Shown here in pieces: positions 43,474 through 51,137 of a DNA stretch of 53,177 bases. The stretch covers positions 1 through 53,177 of the forward strand of contig JANYJD010000243.1 of NCBI GenBank assembly GCA_025358555.1, given 5' to 3'. Both the position numbers and the translations under genes were made by a program. The DNA comes from Rhodoferax sp. Its GTDB lineage: Bacteria > Pseudomonadota > Gammaproteobacteria > Burkholderiales > Burkholderiaceae_C. Numbering within the stretch: the first letter of the stretch is position 1; each line of letters begins with the position of its first letter. The notes below the pieces were generated by a model that was not told where the DNA came from, searched no databases, and worked only from the letters and a program-made list of their open reading frames with translations.

Positions 43474-44370
43474 GTGACCTCCCACCGGGTTTTTTTCGAT
43501 GCCATGGCCAGCCGCTGCGAAGTCAGGCTGACCGTGGAAGACGAGCCCAGCGCAAAGCAATTGGCACAGTTGGCCATTGACGAAGTGCATCGCATCGAGG
43601 CCAAGTATTCGCGTTACAGGCCAGGCAGCGTGGTATCGCAAATTTCCGCCCGGGCCGGCCTGGATTGGGTCGAATGTGACGATGAAACGCTTGCGCTGCT
43701 TGCCTTTGCCGACCAGCTGTTCGAGCAGAGCGCCGGCCTGTTTGACATCACCTCTGGCGTATTGCGCCGGGCCTGGAACTTCCGCCAGCCTGCGCTGCCG
43801 AGGGCAGATGTGCTGCGCAACCTGTGCGCGCTGATCGGCTGGCGCAGCGTGCAGCGTGATGGCCGGCGCGTTCGCCTGCCCACAGCAGGCATGGAACTGG
43901 ATTTTGGCGGGTTTGGCAAGGAATACGCGGCTGACCGGGCCGCGCACATTTTGATAGCGCAGGGCGTGCGCAATGGCTATGTCAATCTGGCCGGCGATAT
44001 CCATGTGATGGGCCCGCAGGGCGACCAGCAACCCTGGCTGATTGGCATCCAGGACCCGCGCCAGGCAGACCGGCTGGTGGCCAGCATCCCGATTGCCAGC
44101 GGAGCCCTGGCCACGAGTGGTGATTACGAGCGTTTTTTTGAGCTGGACGGGCACCGCTATTGCCACATCCTTCACCCCCAAAGCGGCCAGCCGGTGAGCC
44201 ACTGGCGCAGCGTCAGCGTGCTGGCGCCCTCGGCGATTGTGGCTGGCAGCTATTCAAGCATTGCCATGCTGCAGCAGGCGCAAGGGCGGGAGTTTTTGGA
44301 AGACTCTGGCCTGGTCTACCTAGCGATTGACCACTTGGGCGCCATGCATCGCAAAGATGGTGTGGGGTAA
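43474..44370 (+). CDS. apbE: ApbE-family FAD:protein FMN transferase
   Basis: 298 residues from a GTG start at 43474. Covalently attaches FMN to Ser/Thr of target proteins, in the periplasm in most organisms; this one shows no obvious signal peptide, so the location is uncertain. Blocks: IEAKYSRYRPGSVVSQI, GLFDITSGVLRRAWNF, MELDFGGFGKEYAADRAAHI, YVNLAGDIHVMG and ALATSGDYERFF, HILHPQSGQPV. These include the Mg/FAD-binding sequences. Encoded last in the RTX/TlpA/DUF4266/DUF3570 operon, about 20 bases after the DUF3570 stop. Confidence 0.93.
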   Translation: MTSHRVFFDAMASRCEVRLTVEDEPSAKQLAQLAIDEVHRIEAKYSRYRPGSVVSQISARAGLDWVECDDETLALLAFADQLFEQSAGLFDITSGVLRRAWNFRQPALPRADVLRNLCALIGWRSVQRDGRRVRLPTAGMELDFGGFGKEYAADRAAHILIAQGVRNGYVNLAGDIHVMGPQGDQQPWLIGIQDPRQADRLVASIPIASGALATSGDYERFFELDGHRYCHILHPQSGQPVSHWRSVSVLAPSAIVAGSYSSIAMLQQAQGREFLEDSGLVYLAIDHLGAMHRKDGVG

Positions 44371-44371
44371 G

Positions 44372-44455
44372 TGCTCAATCCGATGCTCAACTCGATGATT
44401 AACCCGATGCTTAACCCGATGCTTAACCCGACGCTAAACCCGATGCCAAACCGCA
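44372..44455. repeat. 12-bp tandem repeat after apbE
   Basis: Six to seven imperfect copies of the 12-base unit cgatgcttaacc, for example ccgatgctcaac, tcgatgattaac, ccgatgcttaac, ccgatgcttaac, ccgacgctaaac, ccgatgccaaac. It starts right after the apbE stop. A frame through it would encode MLNP repeats, but there is no ribosome site or conserved protein, so it is treated as non-coding. Confidence 0.75.
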
Positions 44456-44556
44456 TGAAATTCCAGCACAGTGTCCAGCGCATCGTGCTGGCGTTTTCGC
44501 GCAGGGTGCGCCTTCAATTTCCAGACACGCGCATTCACCATGGCGGGTCTTTGACC

Positions 44557-44604
44557 ATCCTTGAAACATCCTGAAAACATCTGTAAACCATCCACACGGA
44601 TGGT
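44557..44604. promoter_or_regulatory. Direct and inverted repeats before the CopG-type gene (putative autoregulatory operator)
   Basis: Four similar words ccatccttgaaa, catcctgaaaa, catctgtaaa, ccatccacac run into a perfect palindrome ACCATCC-ACAC-GGATGGT (44587-44604), 15 bases before the CopG-type start. Ribbon-helix-helix repressors bind such tandem arrays as oligomers, so this is the likely operator. Confidence 0.55.
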
Positions 44605-44618
44605 GATATGATGGCGGC

Positions 44619-45092
44619 ATGAAGTCAAAATCCAGCGCTGTTGCCGCCCGCCAGACCCTTGCCAAGACTGAAAAGCTCAACGAAAAGGCCATCGACAAGC
44701 CCAGCGACAAAATTAGCGAGAAGATCACCATCAACATGGGCTTTGTGGACCTGGGGCAGGTCGACTTGCTGGTGTCCGAGGGCTTTTACGGCAACCGCAC
44801 CGACTTCATCCGCACGGCCATCCGCAACCAGATCGGCACACACGCAGACGCCGTGAAGCAGGTGGTGGCCCGCAAAACGCTGGTGCTGGGCCTGCAGCAC
44901 TTCAGCGCGGCCGACCTGCAAGCCGTCAAGGCGGCCAGGCAGATGCTGGCCATCCGCGTGCTGGGCCTGGCCACCATTGCCAACGACGTGCCCCCTGCGC
45001 TGGCGCTGGCCACGATTGAATCGCTGGAGGTTCTGGGTGCGCTGCACGCCAGCCCTGCCGTAAAGGCAGCACTTGCGGCGCGCATTCGCTGA
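44619..45092 (+). CDS. CopG/RHH-type transcriptional regulator
   Basis: 157 residues. A basic N-terminal tail precedes the ribbon-helix-helix: KITINMGFVDLGQVDLLVSE, GFYGNRTDFIRTAIRNQIG, with the beta strand and R-T-D-F-I-R helix of the CopG/NikR superfamily. The C-terminal half is Ala/Leu-rich (VVARKTLVLGLQHFSAADLQ, LALATIESLEVLGALHASPA), with no recognised ligand domain. It precedes the PHB-depolymerase-like gene by about 70 bases, so it may regulate it. Confidence 0.8.
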   Translation: MKSKSSAVAARQTLAKTEKLNEKAIDKPSDKISEKITINMGFVDLGQVDLLVSEGFYGNRTDFIRTAIRNQIGTHADAVKQVVARKTLVLGLQHFSAADLQAVKAARQMLAIRVLGLATIANDVPPALALATIESLEVLGALHASPAVKAALAARIR

Positions 45093-45161
45093 TATATCTG
45101 CTGATGTGTCCGCAGCACCGCTGCACTTCCAGCCCGCCAAACACCCACCGAGGAAATTTGA

Positions 45162-46436
45162 ATGAACGACACAATGCAGAACTTGATGCGCGAAGCCACG
45201 CGGCTCACGCAATCCGGCAACCTGATGGAGGCCACCGCCGCCATCCAGCGCGCGCTGGGCAATGCGAGGGGCGCGCCAATGCCGCCTGCGCCAGCACCCA
45301 TCCCCGCGTCGGCTGCAATCATCCTGGACGGCTGCGTGTTTGAGGTGGCACAACCTGGAGCGGGGCGGCCTGATTCAGCAAGTCCTGAGTCTGCGCGGCG
45401 TGCGGCCGAAGCTCCGACTGCACCTGTTGCTGAAACCTCGCGCGGGTCAGCGAACTCCCACACCTGCACTGCCGCGGGCGCTTTCACCGAAGGCAGCCAC
45501 ACCCACGCCTCGCTCACCCGCCGCTACAAGCTCTACACGCCGCCCGGCGTCACGGGTTATGTCGGCAAGGGCCTGCCCCTGGTGGTGATGCTGCACGGCT
45601 GCACGCAAAACCCGGACGACTTTGCGGCAGGCACCGGCATGAACGAGCTTGCAAGAGAGCAGGGCTTTTGCGTGCTGTACCCCGCACAGTCGGCAGACGC
45701 CAACCCGCAGCGCTGCTGGAACTGGTTCAAGCACACCCACCAAAGCCGGGGGCGTGGCGAGGCGGCGTTGCTGGCGAGCATGACGCTGTCCGTCATCCAG
45801 CAGCACGGCATTGACGCGCGCCGCGTCTACATTGCCGGGCTTTCGGCGGGCGGCGCGATGGCCGCGATTGTGGCTGCGGCGTACCCTGAAATCTATGCGG
45901 CGGCGGGCGTGCATTCTGGGCTGGCCGTGGGTGCAGCCAGCAATGTGTCGGAAGCATTGGCCGCCATGAGAAGCGGCGCAAAACCAGGTGCGCAAACCAG
46001 TGCGATTGGGGGTGAGAATGGTGGTGCGCGTGGTGGTGCGGGTGGCGGTGCGGGTGGCGGCAGAGGGCTTGGCCAAACCGGGGACGGCAGTGCCGTGCCC
46101 ACCATCATCTTCCATGGCGACCAGGACCACACCGTCCATCCACGCAACGGCGAGCAGGTCAGCGAGCAGGCCGTCGCCGCCGTGCAACTTGCGTCCGGCC
46201 ACAGCGTCACCAAAGCGGTAGAGCACGGCGTCTCACGTGGCGGGCGGCGCTTCACCCGCTCAATCCATCGGTCGAGCAGCGGGCAAACCATCGCCGAGCA
46301 CTGGCTGGTGAGCGGGGCCGGGCATGCATGGGCCGGTGGCCGCGCTTCAGGTTCCTACACGGACCCAAAAGGCCCTGATGCTACAGGCGAGATGCTGCGC
46401 TTCTTTTTGGCTCATCAGCAGCCAGAAAATAATTGA
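45162..46436 (+). CDS. PHB-depolymerase-family esterase (poly-3-hydroxybutyrate depolymerase type 1 catalytic domain)
   Basis: 424 residues, ribosome site GAGGAAAT before the ATG. The alpha/beta-hydrolase core reads LPLVVMLHGCTQNPDDFAAG, YIAGLSAGGAMAAIVAAAYP (lipase box G-L-S-A-G), IIFHGDQDHTVHP (catalytic Asp) and LVSGAGHAWAGG (catalytic His). The first 125 residues are Ala/Pro-rich with no signal peptide visible. Near residues 270-305 a Gly/Ala repeat (GGARGGAGGGAGGGRG) inserts into the domain. It may degrade PHA or related polyesters; a link to the lipid locus earlier in the window is not shown by sequence. Confidence 0.85.
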   Translation: MNDTMQNLMREATRLTQSGNLMEATAAIQRALGNARGAPMPPAPAPIPASAAIILDGCVFEVAQPGAGRPDSASPESARRAAEAPTAPVAETSRGSANSHTCTAAGAFTEGSHTHASLTRRYKLYTPPGVTGYVGKGLPLVVMLHGCTQNPDDFAAGTGMNELAREQGFCVLYPAQSADANPQRCWNWFKHTHQSRGRGEAALLASMTLSVIQQHGIDARRVYIAGLSAGGAMAAIVAAAYPEIYAAAGVHSGLAVGAASNVSEALAAMRSGAKPGAQTSAIGGENGGARGGAGGGAGGGRGLGQTGDGSAVPTIIFHGDQDHTVHPRNGEQVSEQAVAAVQLASGHSVTKAVEHGVSRGGRRFTRSIHRSSSGQTIAEHWLVSGAGHAWAGGRASGSYTDPKGPDATGEMLRFFLAHQQPENN

Positions 46437-46440
46437 ATAT

Positions 46441-46489
46441 GGCTATAGCCCTCGTCCCATATGCATAAATAGCTACTTTATTAATAGTA
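46441..46489 (-). repeat. Interspersed repeat copy E, supplies the stop codon of the DUF2993-like gene
   Basis: Reverse-oriented copy of the family: minus strand reads tagctatttatgcatatggg then acgagggctatag. Its cta at 46473-46475 is the TAG stop codon of the DUF2993-like reading frame. About 85% identical to copy F over 47 bases by eye. Confidence 0.8.
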
Positions 46490-47267
46490 AATTGCTGCCA
46501 GACGCGGTAATGACAATCGCATCCCCATCGACCACAGCGCTGTCAATGCGCGCAGGCAGCGGGTATTGCGCCACGTCGAGAATCGGGTTGATGGCTTGCT
46601 CCACCAGGGCCCGCACCAGCGCAGGAGCCGTCTGGCCGCGCCAGTTCAAAGCGTCGATGGTCAAGCGCAATTGCGTATCGCGCGCCTGCAGGCGGCCTTC
46701 CAGATCGGCGGTGGCAATTGACGCGAGGGCAATGCCCGCGATTTTCAGCCGGCCCGAGATGAAAACTTTGTCCGGAGTGCTGACCCGAACGGCCGGCTGG
46801 TCGATCCACTCGCTCGATCCCAGGTAGGCCACCATGTCGTCTACCTTGAGCCGCAGCGACAGCCGGGCGTCGCCCACGGCAGTGACCCGTTTGGCCGCAG
46901 CGTCCACCACCACGCCCGACAGCCGCAGCTCGATGCGCTCAAACACCGGCATGTTGGGCCGGCGCACCCGCACCCCCGTGGCCCGCACCTGCTCAAAGCG
47001 CGTGCCATCGCTGCTGGCCCCCTGCACCGTGGCGGTGTAGCTGTCGGCCGGACCCACCAGTTTGGGCAGCGCCTGAAGCAACGCCGCCTGGGCGCGCTGG
47101 TCGGTGTAGCTGGCGCAGGATGCCAGCAGGGTCACCACCAGCAGCGTCGCAAGACGCTGGCCTGCCTGCAGCGCGCCGAAGCCACGCCGACCATGGGCGA
47201 TGCCGCACTGCGGAATTCTCGCCAAAATAAGAGTGAAAAACACGTGTAGCCCTTGTCTAATATGCAT
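46473..47267 (-). CDS. DUF2993/LmeA-like lipoprotein bracketed by repeats
   Basis: Frame of 264 residues with ATG in repeat F. The sequence LATLLVVTLLASCASYTDQR contains a lipobox-like ASC, and the rest (FEQVRATGVRVRRPNMPVFE, VTAVGDARLSLRLKVDDMVA, LKIAGIALASIATADLEGRL) resembles the LmeA/DUF2993 lipid-binding fold. The true start may be a GTG shortly downstream, at HVFFTLIL, because the ATG-proximal residues MHIRQGLHV come from the repeat. The C-terminal LLLIK and stop come from repeat E, so the natural C-terminus has probably been replaced or trimmed. Confidence 0.6.
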   Translation of the reverse strand: MHIRQGLHVFFTLILARIPQCGIAHGRRGFGALQAGQRLATLLVVTLLASCASYTDQRAQAALLQALPKLVGPADSYTATVQGASSDGTRFEQVRATGVRVRRPNMPVFERIELRLSGVVVDAAAKRVTAVGDARLSLRLKVDDMVAYLGSSEWIDQPAVRVSTPDKVFISGRLKIAGIALASIATADLEGRLQARDTQLRLTIDALNWRGQTAPALVRALVEQAINPILDVAQYPLPARIDSAVVDGDAIVITASGSNLLLIK

Positions 47268-47290
47268 AGTTAGCTATTTAATTAATAGTA
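47244..47290 (-). repeat. Interspersed repeat copy F, contains the ATG of the DUF2993-like frame
   Basis: Minus strand reads tagctaactatgcatattag then acaagggctac. It holds the ATG at 47265-47267. With copy E in the same orientation it brackets the DUF2993-like gene as a direct-repeat pair about 0.8 kb apart. Confidence 0.8.
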
Positions 47291-47548
47291 AATGAAATCA
47301 GCCCTGCAGCCTGCTGCCACCCAGCACCAGCACGGCGTTGCTGGGATTGAGGCCCGACGTTCATGGTTTTCTTTGAACCCGATCTGTGTCTTCACGTGCA
47401 ACAGCCGGAAACCGGCCTCAAGCCATTTCCCATGCAGACCGGGTTTTCTAACGGCTGCGCATACCGCGCATTGGGACTGTCCAACCCGTCCGAAACCACA
47501 GCGGTGGCGCAAACGGGGGCGCGCACTTGATGAAAATGGAATCACTTG
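47291..47548 (-). pseudogene. Possible degraded SymE-like toxin fragment
   Basis: The 258 bases between copy F and the opine-dehydrogenase-like gene hold no intact gene. On the minus strand one frame reads GLHGKWLEAGFRLLHVKTQI, which resembles the R-L-x-G-K-W-L-E-x-A-G-F block of SymE-type toxins. Another frame near the end reads NPSNAVLVLGGSRLQG then stop. I take this as possible remnants; confidence is low. Confidence 0.25.
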
Positions 47549-48676
47549 CTACGCAAACCCGTGCTTGGCAATTGTCAGCAACGCCGTAGCTGGCAATTCA
47601 TCAACGCCAGCCAGCGCAAGCAGCGTGTTCTCGGCCGCCAGGTCGCGCCCCAATGCGGCGCTGGCCAGGGCGACGCAGCCTTCGGCCACCGGCACGGCCA
47701 CGCCATTGCTGCGGCCCAGCCACGCGATGAACGCCAGGCCATAGGGCACGTCTTCGGTCAGGTAGCGCGTCGCGAGGCCGGTTGGGCCGGCCGGGCTGCC
47801 ACGGATGGCGTGCACGGCACGTGATTGCGCATCCAGGCTGTCCATGGGCACTCCAAACGAGTAGTGAAAGTGTTCGTGGATGGAGCGCACCGTCAGCCCC
47901 AAGGAACGCGCCACGGCCAGCCGCTCGGCGTCCAGCGCCTCGATCATGCGGGCAGTGCTGCCGGTCATGCGGTCGTATTGCGTCCAGGCTTCAGCCGCTT
48001 CGATGCGCGACAGATTGGCAAGCGCCAGCGGCACGTGGGAGATGGGGTTGACGTTGGACAGCGCAATCGCCAGGGCGTCAGTTTGGGGCACGAAGCAGTC
48101 GCCAAACAGCGCGCTGGCCAGTGCCATCATCTCGCCGGTTGCGCTGGCGGGTGTGGCTGCAATGTCCAGCCGCGTGCGCACGGAAAGCAGGCGCACGGCG
48201 GCACTCGGCTGCGCAATGCTCCTGGCGTCATGCGGCGTGGCACTGACCGTGGCACCGGCTGTGGCATCCAGCCTGCGCGCCGTCGCCACCGTTGTGCCCA
48301 CACTCACGATCGGTGCACTCACCCCGCGCGCATGCAACAGCTTCGCCAGCAGCAATCCGCCCAGCGACAGGCTCGGCATCACGAAGACTGGCTGCCCTGC
48401 TGCAATATGCGGCGCGGCAGCCTGTATGACTTGCGCGTGGCCGTAGGCAGGCAGGCTGATGATGATGGCCTGCGCGCCCGCCACCGTGTCCGCCAGTGAG
48501 GCAGACTGCACCCCATAGCGGCCCTCAAGCGCACCCGTAGCTAAGAGTGAAATAACACCCGCCGGAGGCAACGATTGCCCAGACGGCGACCAAAGTGCCA
48601 CCTCATGCCCGCGCGAGGCCGCCAGCGCCGCATGCGCCAGTGCTATTGCACCTGCACCCAGAATGCCTACGCGCAT
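47549..48676 (-). CDS. NAD/NADP octopine/nopaline dehydrogenase family protein
   Basis: 375 residues. Rossmann start MRVGILGAGAIALAHAALAA then GHEVALWSPS; the C-terminal all-helical domain has LALANLSRIEAAEAWTQYDR and IHEHFHYSFGVPMDSLDAQS, typical of opine dehydrogenases. Would oxidise an opine to amino acid plus keto acid (or the reverse) with NAD(P). It starts 16 bases after the Bug-type binding protein gene on the same strand, suggesting linked uptake and catabolism of an opine-like or carboxylic substrate (inference). Confidence 0.85.
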   Translation of the reverse strand: MRVGILGAGAIALAHAALAASRGHEVALWSPSGQSLPPAGVISLLATGALEGRYGVQSASLADTVAGAQAIIISLPAYGHAQVIQAAAPHIAAGQPVFVMPSLSLGGLLLAKLLHARGVSAPIVSVGTTVATARRLDATAGATVSATPHDARSIAQPSAAVRLLSVRTRLDIAATPASATGEMMALASALFGDCFVPQTDALAIALSNVNPISHVPLALANLSRIEAAEAWTQYDRMTGSTARMIEALDAERLAVARSLGLTVRSIHEHFHYSFGVPMDSLDAQSRAVHAIRGSPAGPTGLATRYLTEDVPYGLAFIAWLGRSNGVAVPVAEGCVALASAALGRDLAAENTLLALAGVDELPATALLTIAKHGFA

Positions 48677-48692
48677 GATGGTTCCATGTCCG

Positions 48693-49682
48693 TCAATCGA
48701 TCTTCGCGCCAGAAAACTTCACCACCTCAGCCCACTTTTTCAGCTCGGCATCGTGAAAGCGCGCAAACTCTTCAGGCGTGCCGCCCAGCACGTCGGCGCC
48801 AAAATCGACATACCGTTTCAGCAGCGACGGGTCTTTGAGCGCGGCGTTGATCTCGCGGTTCATCCGGTCAATGATCGGGCGCGGCGTGCCTGCCGGGGCC
48901 AGGATGCCAAACCACGCAGACGACTCCAGCCCGGGCATACCGGCCTCGGCCGACGTGGGCACATCCGGCAAGGCAGCAATGCGCTTGGGTGCCAGCACCG
49001 CAATCGCCTTGACCGAGCCTTTGCGCACATGCTGCGCCACGCCTGGCACCAGCTGAAACATCAACTGCAATTGCCCGCCGATCAGGTCAGTCGTGGCCTG
49101 GCCCACCTGCGCGTAAGGCACGTGGGTCATCTGGGTGTCGGTCATCTTGCGGTACAGCTCGCCGGCAAGATGCATCGAGCTGCCATTGCCTGAGCTGCCA
49201 AAGTTGAGCTTGCCTGAATTGGCTTTGACGTAGGTGGAGAACTCGCCCAACGTGTTGACGGGCAGCGACGGGTGCACCACCAGAATATTGGGTACGTTGG
49301 CATACAGTGCCACCGGCAGCAAGTCTTTTTTGACATCAAACGGCATGGTTTTGTACAGCGCCGGGTTGGTCGCCAGCGAGCCAGACGACGCCACCACAAA
49401 CGTATAGCCATCGGGTGCGGCCCGCACCGCCTCGGTGGTGCCGACATTGCCATTGGCACCGGGCTTGTTCTCGATCACGATTTGCTGGCCCAGCGATTTG
49501 GACATCACCTCTGCCAGGATGCGCGTGACCGGGTCAACCGTGCCGGCTGGCGGAAACGGCACGATCAGGCGGATCGGCTTGTTGGGGTAGTCCTGGGCGA
49601 AAGCCGGGGCAACGGCCAGAGATGTGAGTGTGGCTGCACTGACGATGGCGCTGACGATGACGCTACAGAGCAGGTGATGCAT
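48693..49682 (-). CDS. Bug/TctC-family periplasmic binding protein
   Basis: 329 residues from the ATG at 49682 (MHHLLCSVIVSAIVSAATLT), with a signal peptide ending near SLAVAPAFAQ. The mature part has YPNKPIRLIVPFPPAGTVDP, IENKPGANGNVGTTEAVRAA, LNFGSSGNGSSMHLAGELY and VPTSAEAGMPGLESSAWFGI, the classical Bug family blocks. Such orphan solute receptors are abundant in this bacterial group. No TctA/TctB transporter subunits are near; it shares an operon with the opine-dehydrogenase-like gene. Confidence 0.9.
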   Translation of the reverse strand: MHHLLCSVIVSAIVSAATLTSLAVAPAFAQDYPNKPIRLIVPFPPAGTVDPVTRILAEVMSKSLGQQIVIENKPGANGNVGTTEAVRAAPDGYTFVVASSGSLATNPALYKTMPFDVKKDLLPVALYANVPNILVVHPSLPVNTLGEFSTYVKANSGKLNFGSSGNGSSMHLAGELYRKMTDTQMTHVPYAQVGQATTDLIGGQLQLMFQLVPGVAQHVRKGSVKAIAVLAPKRIAALPDVPTSAEAGMPGLESSAWFGILAPAGTPRPIIDRMNREINAALKDPSLLKRYVDFGADVLGGTPEEFARFHDAELKKWAEVVKFSGAKID

Positions 49683-49736
49683 GTCGGTTCCAAAAACTTC
49701 ATTGTGGCATCGCACGGTTATTCGATTGTCTTTATA

Positions 49737-49752
49737 CTGATTTTTTATACAG
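49737..49752. promoter_or_regulatory. LexA-like SOS box before the radical SAM gene
   Basis: The sequence ctgattttttatacag matches CTG-N10-CAG, with flanking TA and CA close to TACTG-N10-CAGTA. It sits 17 bases before the GTG start at 49770, in the region where the promoter is expected (AT-rich stretch tttatactgattttttata). It also faces the Bug-type gene on the other strand. Confidence 0.55.
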
Positions 49753-49769
49753 CAACCAAGGTATCGCCC

Positions 49770-51137
49770 GTGATTTCCGTCTCCCTGCAGTCCCCCAAAT
49801 TCCAGCAAAAGCTGGCTGTACTGGCCGATGCTGCCAAGTACGACGCCTCGTGCTCGTCCAGCGGCACGGCCAAGCGCAATTCGGTGGGTGGCAAGGGCAT
49901 TGGCTCTACCGAGGGCTCGGGCATTTGCCACAGCTACGCGCCCGATGGCCGCTGCATCTCGTTGCTCAAAATATTGTTCACCAATTTTTGCCTTTACGAC
50001 TGCCTTTACTGCGTCAACCGCGTCAGCAGCAACGTGCAGCGCGCCCGCTTCACGGTCGATGAGGTGGTGCAGCTCACTCTGAGCTTTTACCGGCGCAACT
50101 GCATTGAGGGCCTGTTTTTGTCGTCGGGAATCATCCAGAGCCCCGACTACACCATGGAGCAGGTGGTAGAGGTAGCCCGCGTGCTGCGCGAAGAGCATGA
50201 CTTCCGCGGTTACATCCATTTAAAGACGATTCCCGACGCGTCGCCCGATTTACTGGCGCACGCCGGCCGCTATGCCGACCGCCTGAGCATCAACATCGAG
50301 CTGCCCACGGTGCAAAGCCTGCACGCGCTGGCCCCTGAGAAAGACAGCGCGGCCATCCGCCGCTCCATGGCGCGGCTGCGCCTGCACATTGACGATGCCA
50401 AGGGCGCGGCCAAAGACCACAGCAAAAGCAGCATCATCTCGCTGCCGCAATCGCGCAACGCCAAGCGCGCGCCGCCCGAACGCTTTGCACCCGGCGGCCA
50501 AAGCACGCAGATGATTGTGGGGGCCGATGCCACCAGTGATGCCGCCATCCTGCAAACCACGGCCACGCTTTACAGCGCCTACCAGTTGCGCCGCGTGTAT
50601 TACTCGGCGTTCAGCCCGATCCCCGATGCGTCAAGCCGCCTGCCGCTGCGCCAGCCGCCGCTGATACGCGAGCACCGGCTGTACCAGGCGGATTGGTTGA
50701 TTCGCTTTTACGGTTTTGCGCATGATGAGATCGTTCCTGATTCCGAATCCCCCGGCATGCTGGCGCTGGACATCGACCCCAAGCTTGCGTGGGCGCTGGC
50801 ACACCGCGAGCAGTTTCCCGTGGATCTGAACCGCGCGCCGCGTGAAATGCTGCTGCGCGTGCCGGGCCTAGGCGTCAAGGCCGTCATGCGCATCGTGCAG
50901 GCGCGCCGCGTGCGCAAGGTGCGTGCGGATGACCTGGTGCGCCTGCATGTGCCGTTAAAAAAAGTGATGCCGTTTGTGCTGCTGCCAGACCACCATCCGG
51001 GTGCTGCGCTGGACGCGCTGGACTTGGCCAGCCGTCTCAAGCCGCCGCAAGTTCAGGCCGGGCTGTTTGATGAACAGCAAGCCTTGCCGACCGCAGCATC
51101 CGGGACCTGCGAGGCCGCTGGCAACGCATGGCTATAG
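49770..51137 (+). CDS. Putative DNA modification/repair radical SAM protein
   Basis: 455 residues from a GTG start at 49770 (VISVSLQSPKFQQKLAVLAD). The radical SAM cluster is CLYDCLYC (C74, C78, C81; C-x3-C-x2-C). Extra Cys upstream (ASCSSSG, SGICHSYAPDG, RCISL) are typical of this family. The C-terminal part has FPVDLNRAPREMLLRVPGLG, a helix-hairpin-helix-like DNA contact. Members of this family are found beside a UdgX/TIGR03915-type protein, as here. Its last bases overlap the next gene. Confidence 0.9.
   Translation: MISVSLQSPKFQQKLAVLADAAKYDASCSSSGTAKRNSVGGKGIGSTEGSGICHSYAPDGRCISLLKILFTNFCLYDCLYCVNRVSSNVQRARFTVDEVVQLTLSFYRRNCIEGLFLSSGIIQSPDYTMEQVVEVARVLREEHDFRGYIHLKTIPDASPDLLAHAGRYADRLSINIELPTVQSLHALAPEKDSAAIRRSMARLRLHIDDAKGAAKDHSKSSIISLPQSRNAKRAPPERFAPGGQSTQMIVGADATSDAAILQTTATLYSAYQLRRVYYSAFSPIPDASSRLPLRQPPLIREHRLYQADWLIRFYGFAHDEIVPDSESPGMLALDIDPKLAWALAHREQFPVDLNRAPREMLLRVPGLGVKAVMRIVQARRVRKVRADDLVRLHVPLKKVMPFVLLPDHHPGAALDALDLASRLKPPQVQAGLFDEQQALPTAASGTCEAAGNAWL

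Noticed and set aside
44372-44455. Possible CRISPR-like array
   Set aside because: The units are contiguous with no spacers and only 12 bp long.
44371-44574. Short frame encoding MLNP repeats
   Set aside because: Arises from a 12-bp tandem repeat; no ribosome site and no known protein.
45447-46226. Antisense open frame inside the PHB-depolymerase-like gene
   Set aside because: No motif or ribosome site; opposite a clear hydrolase.
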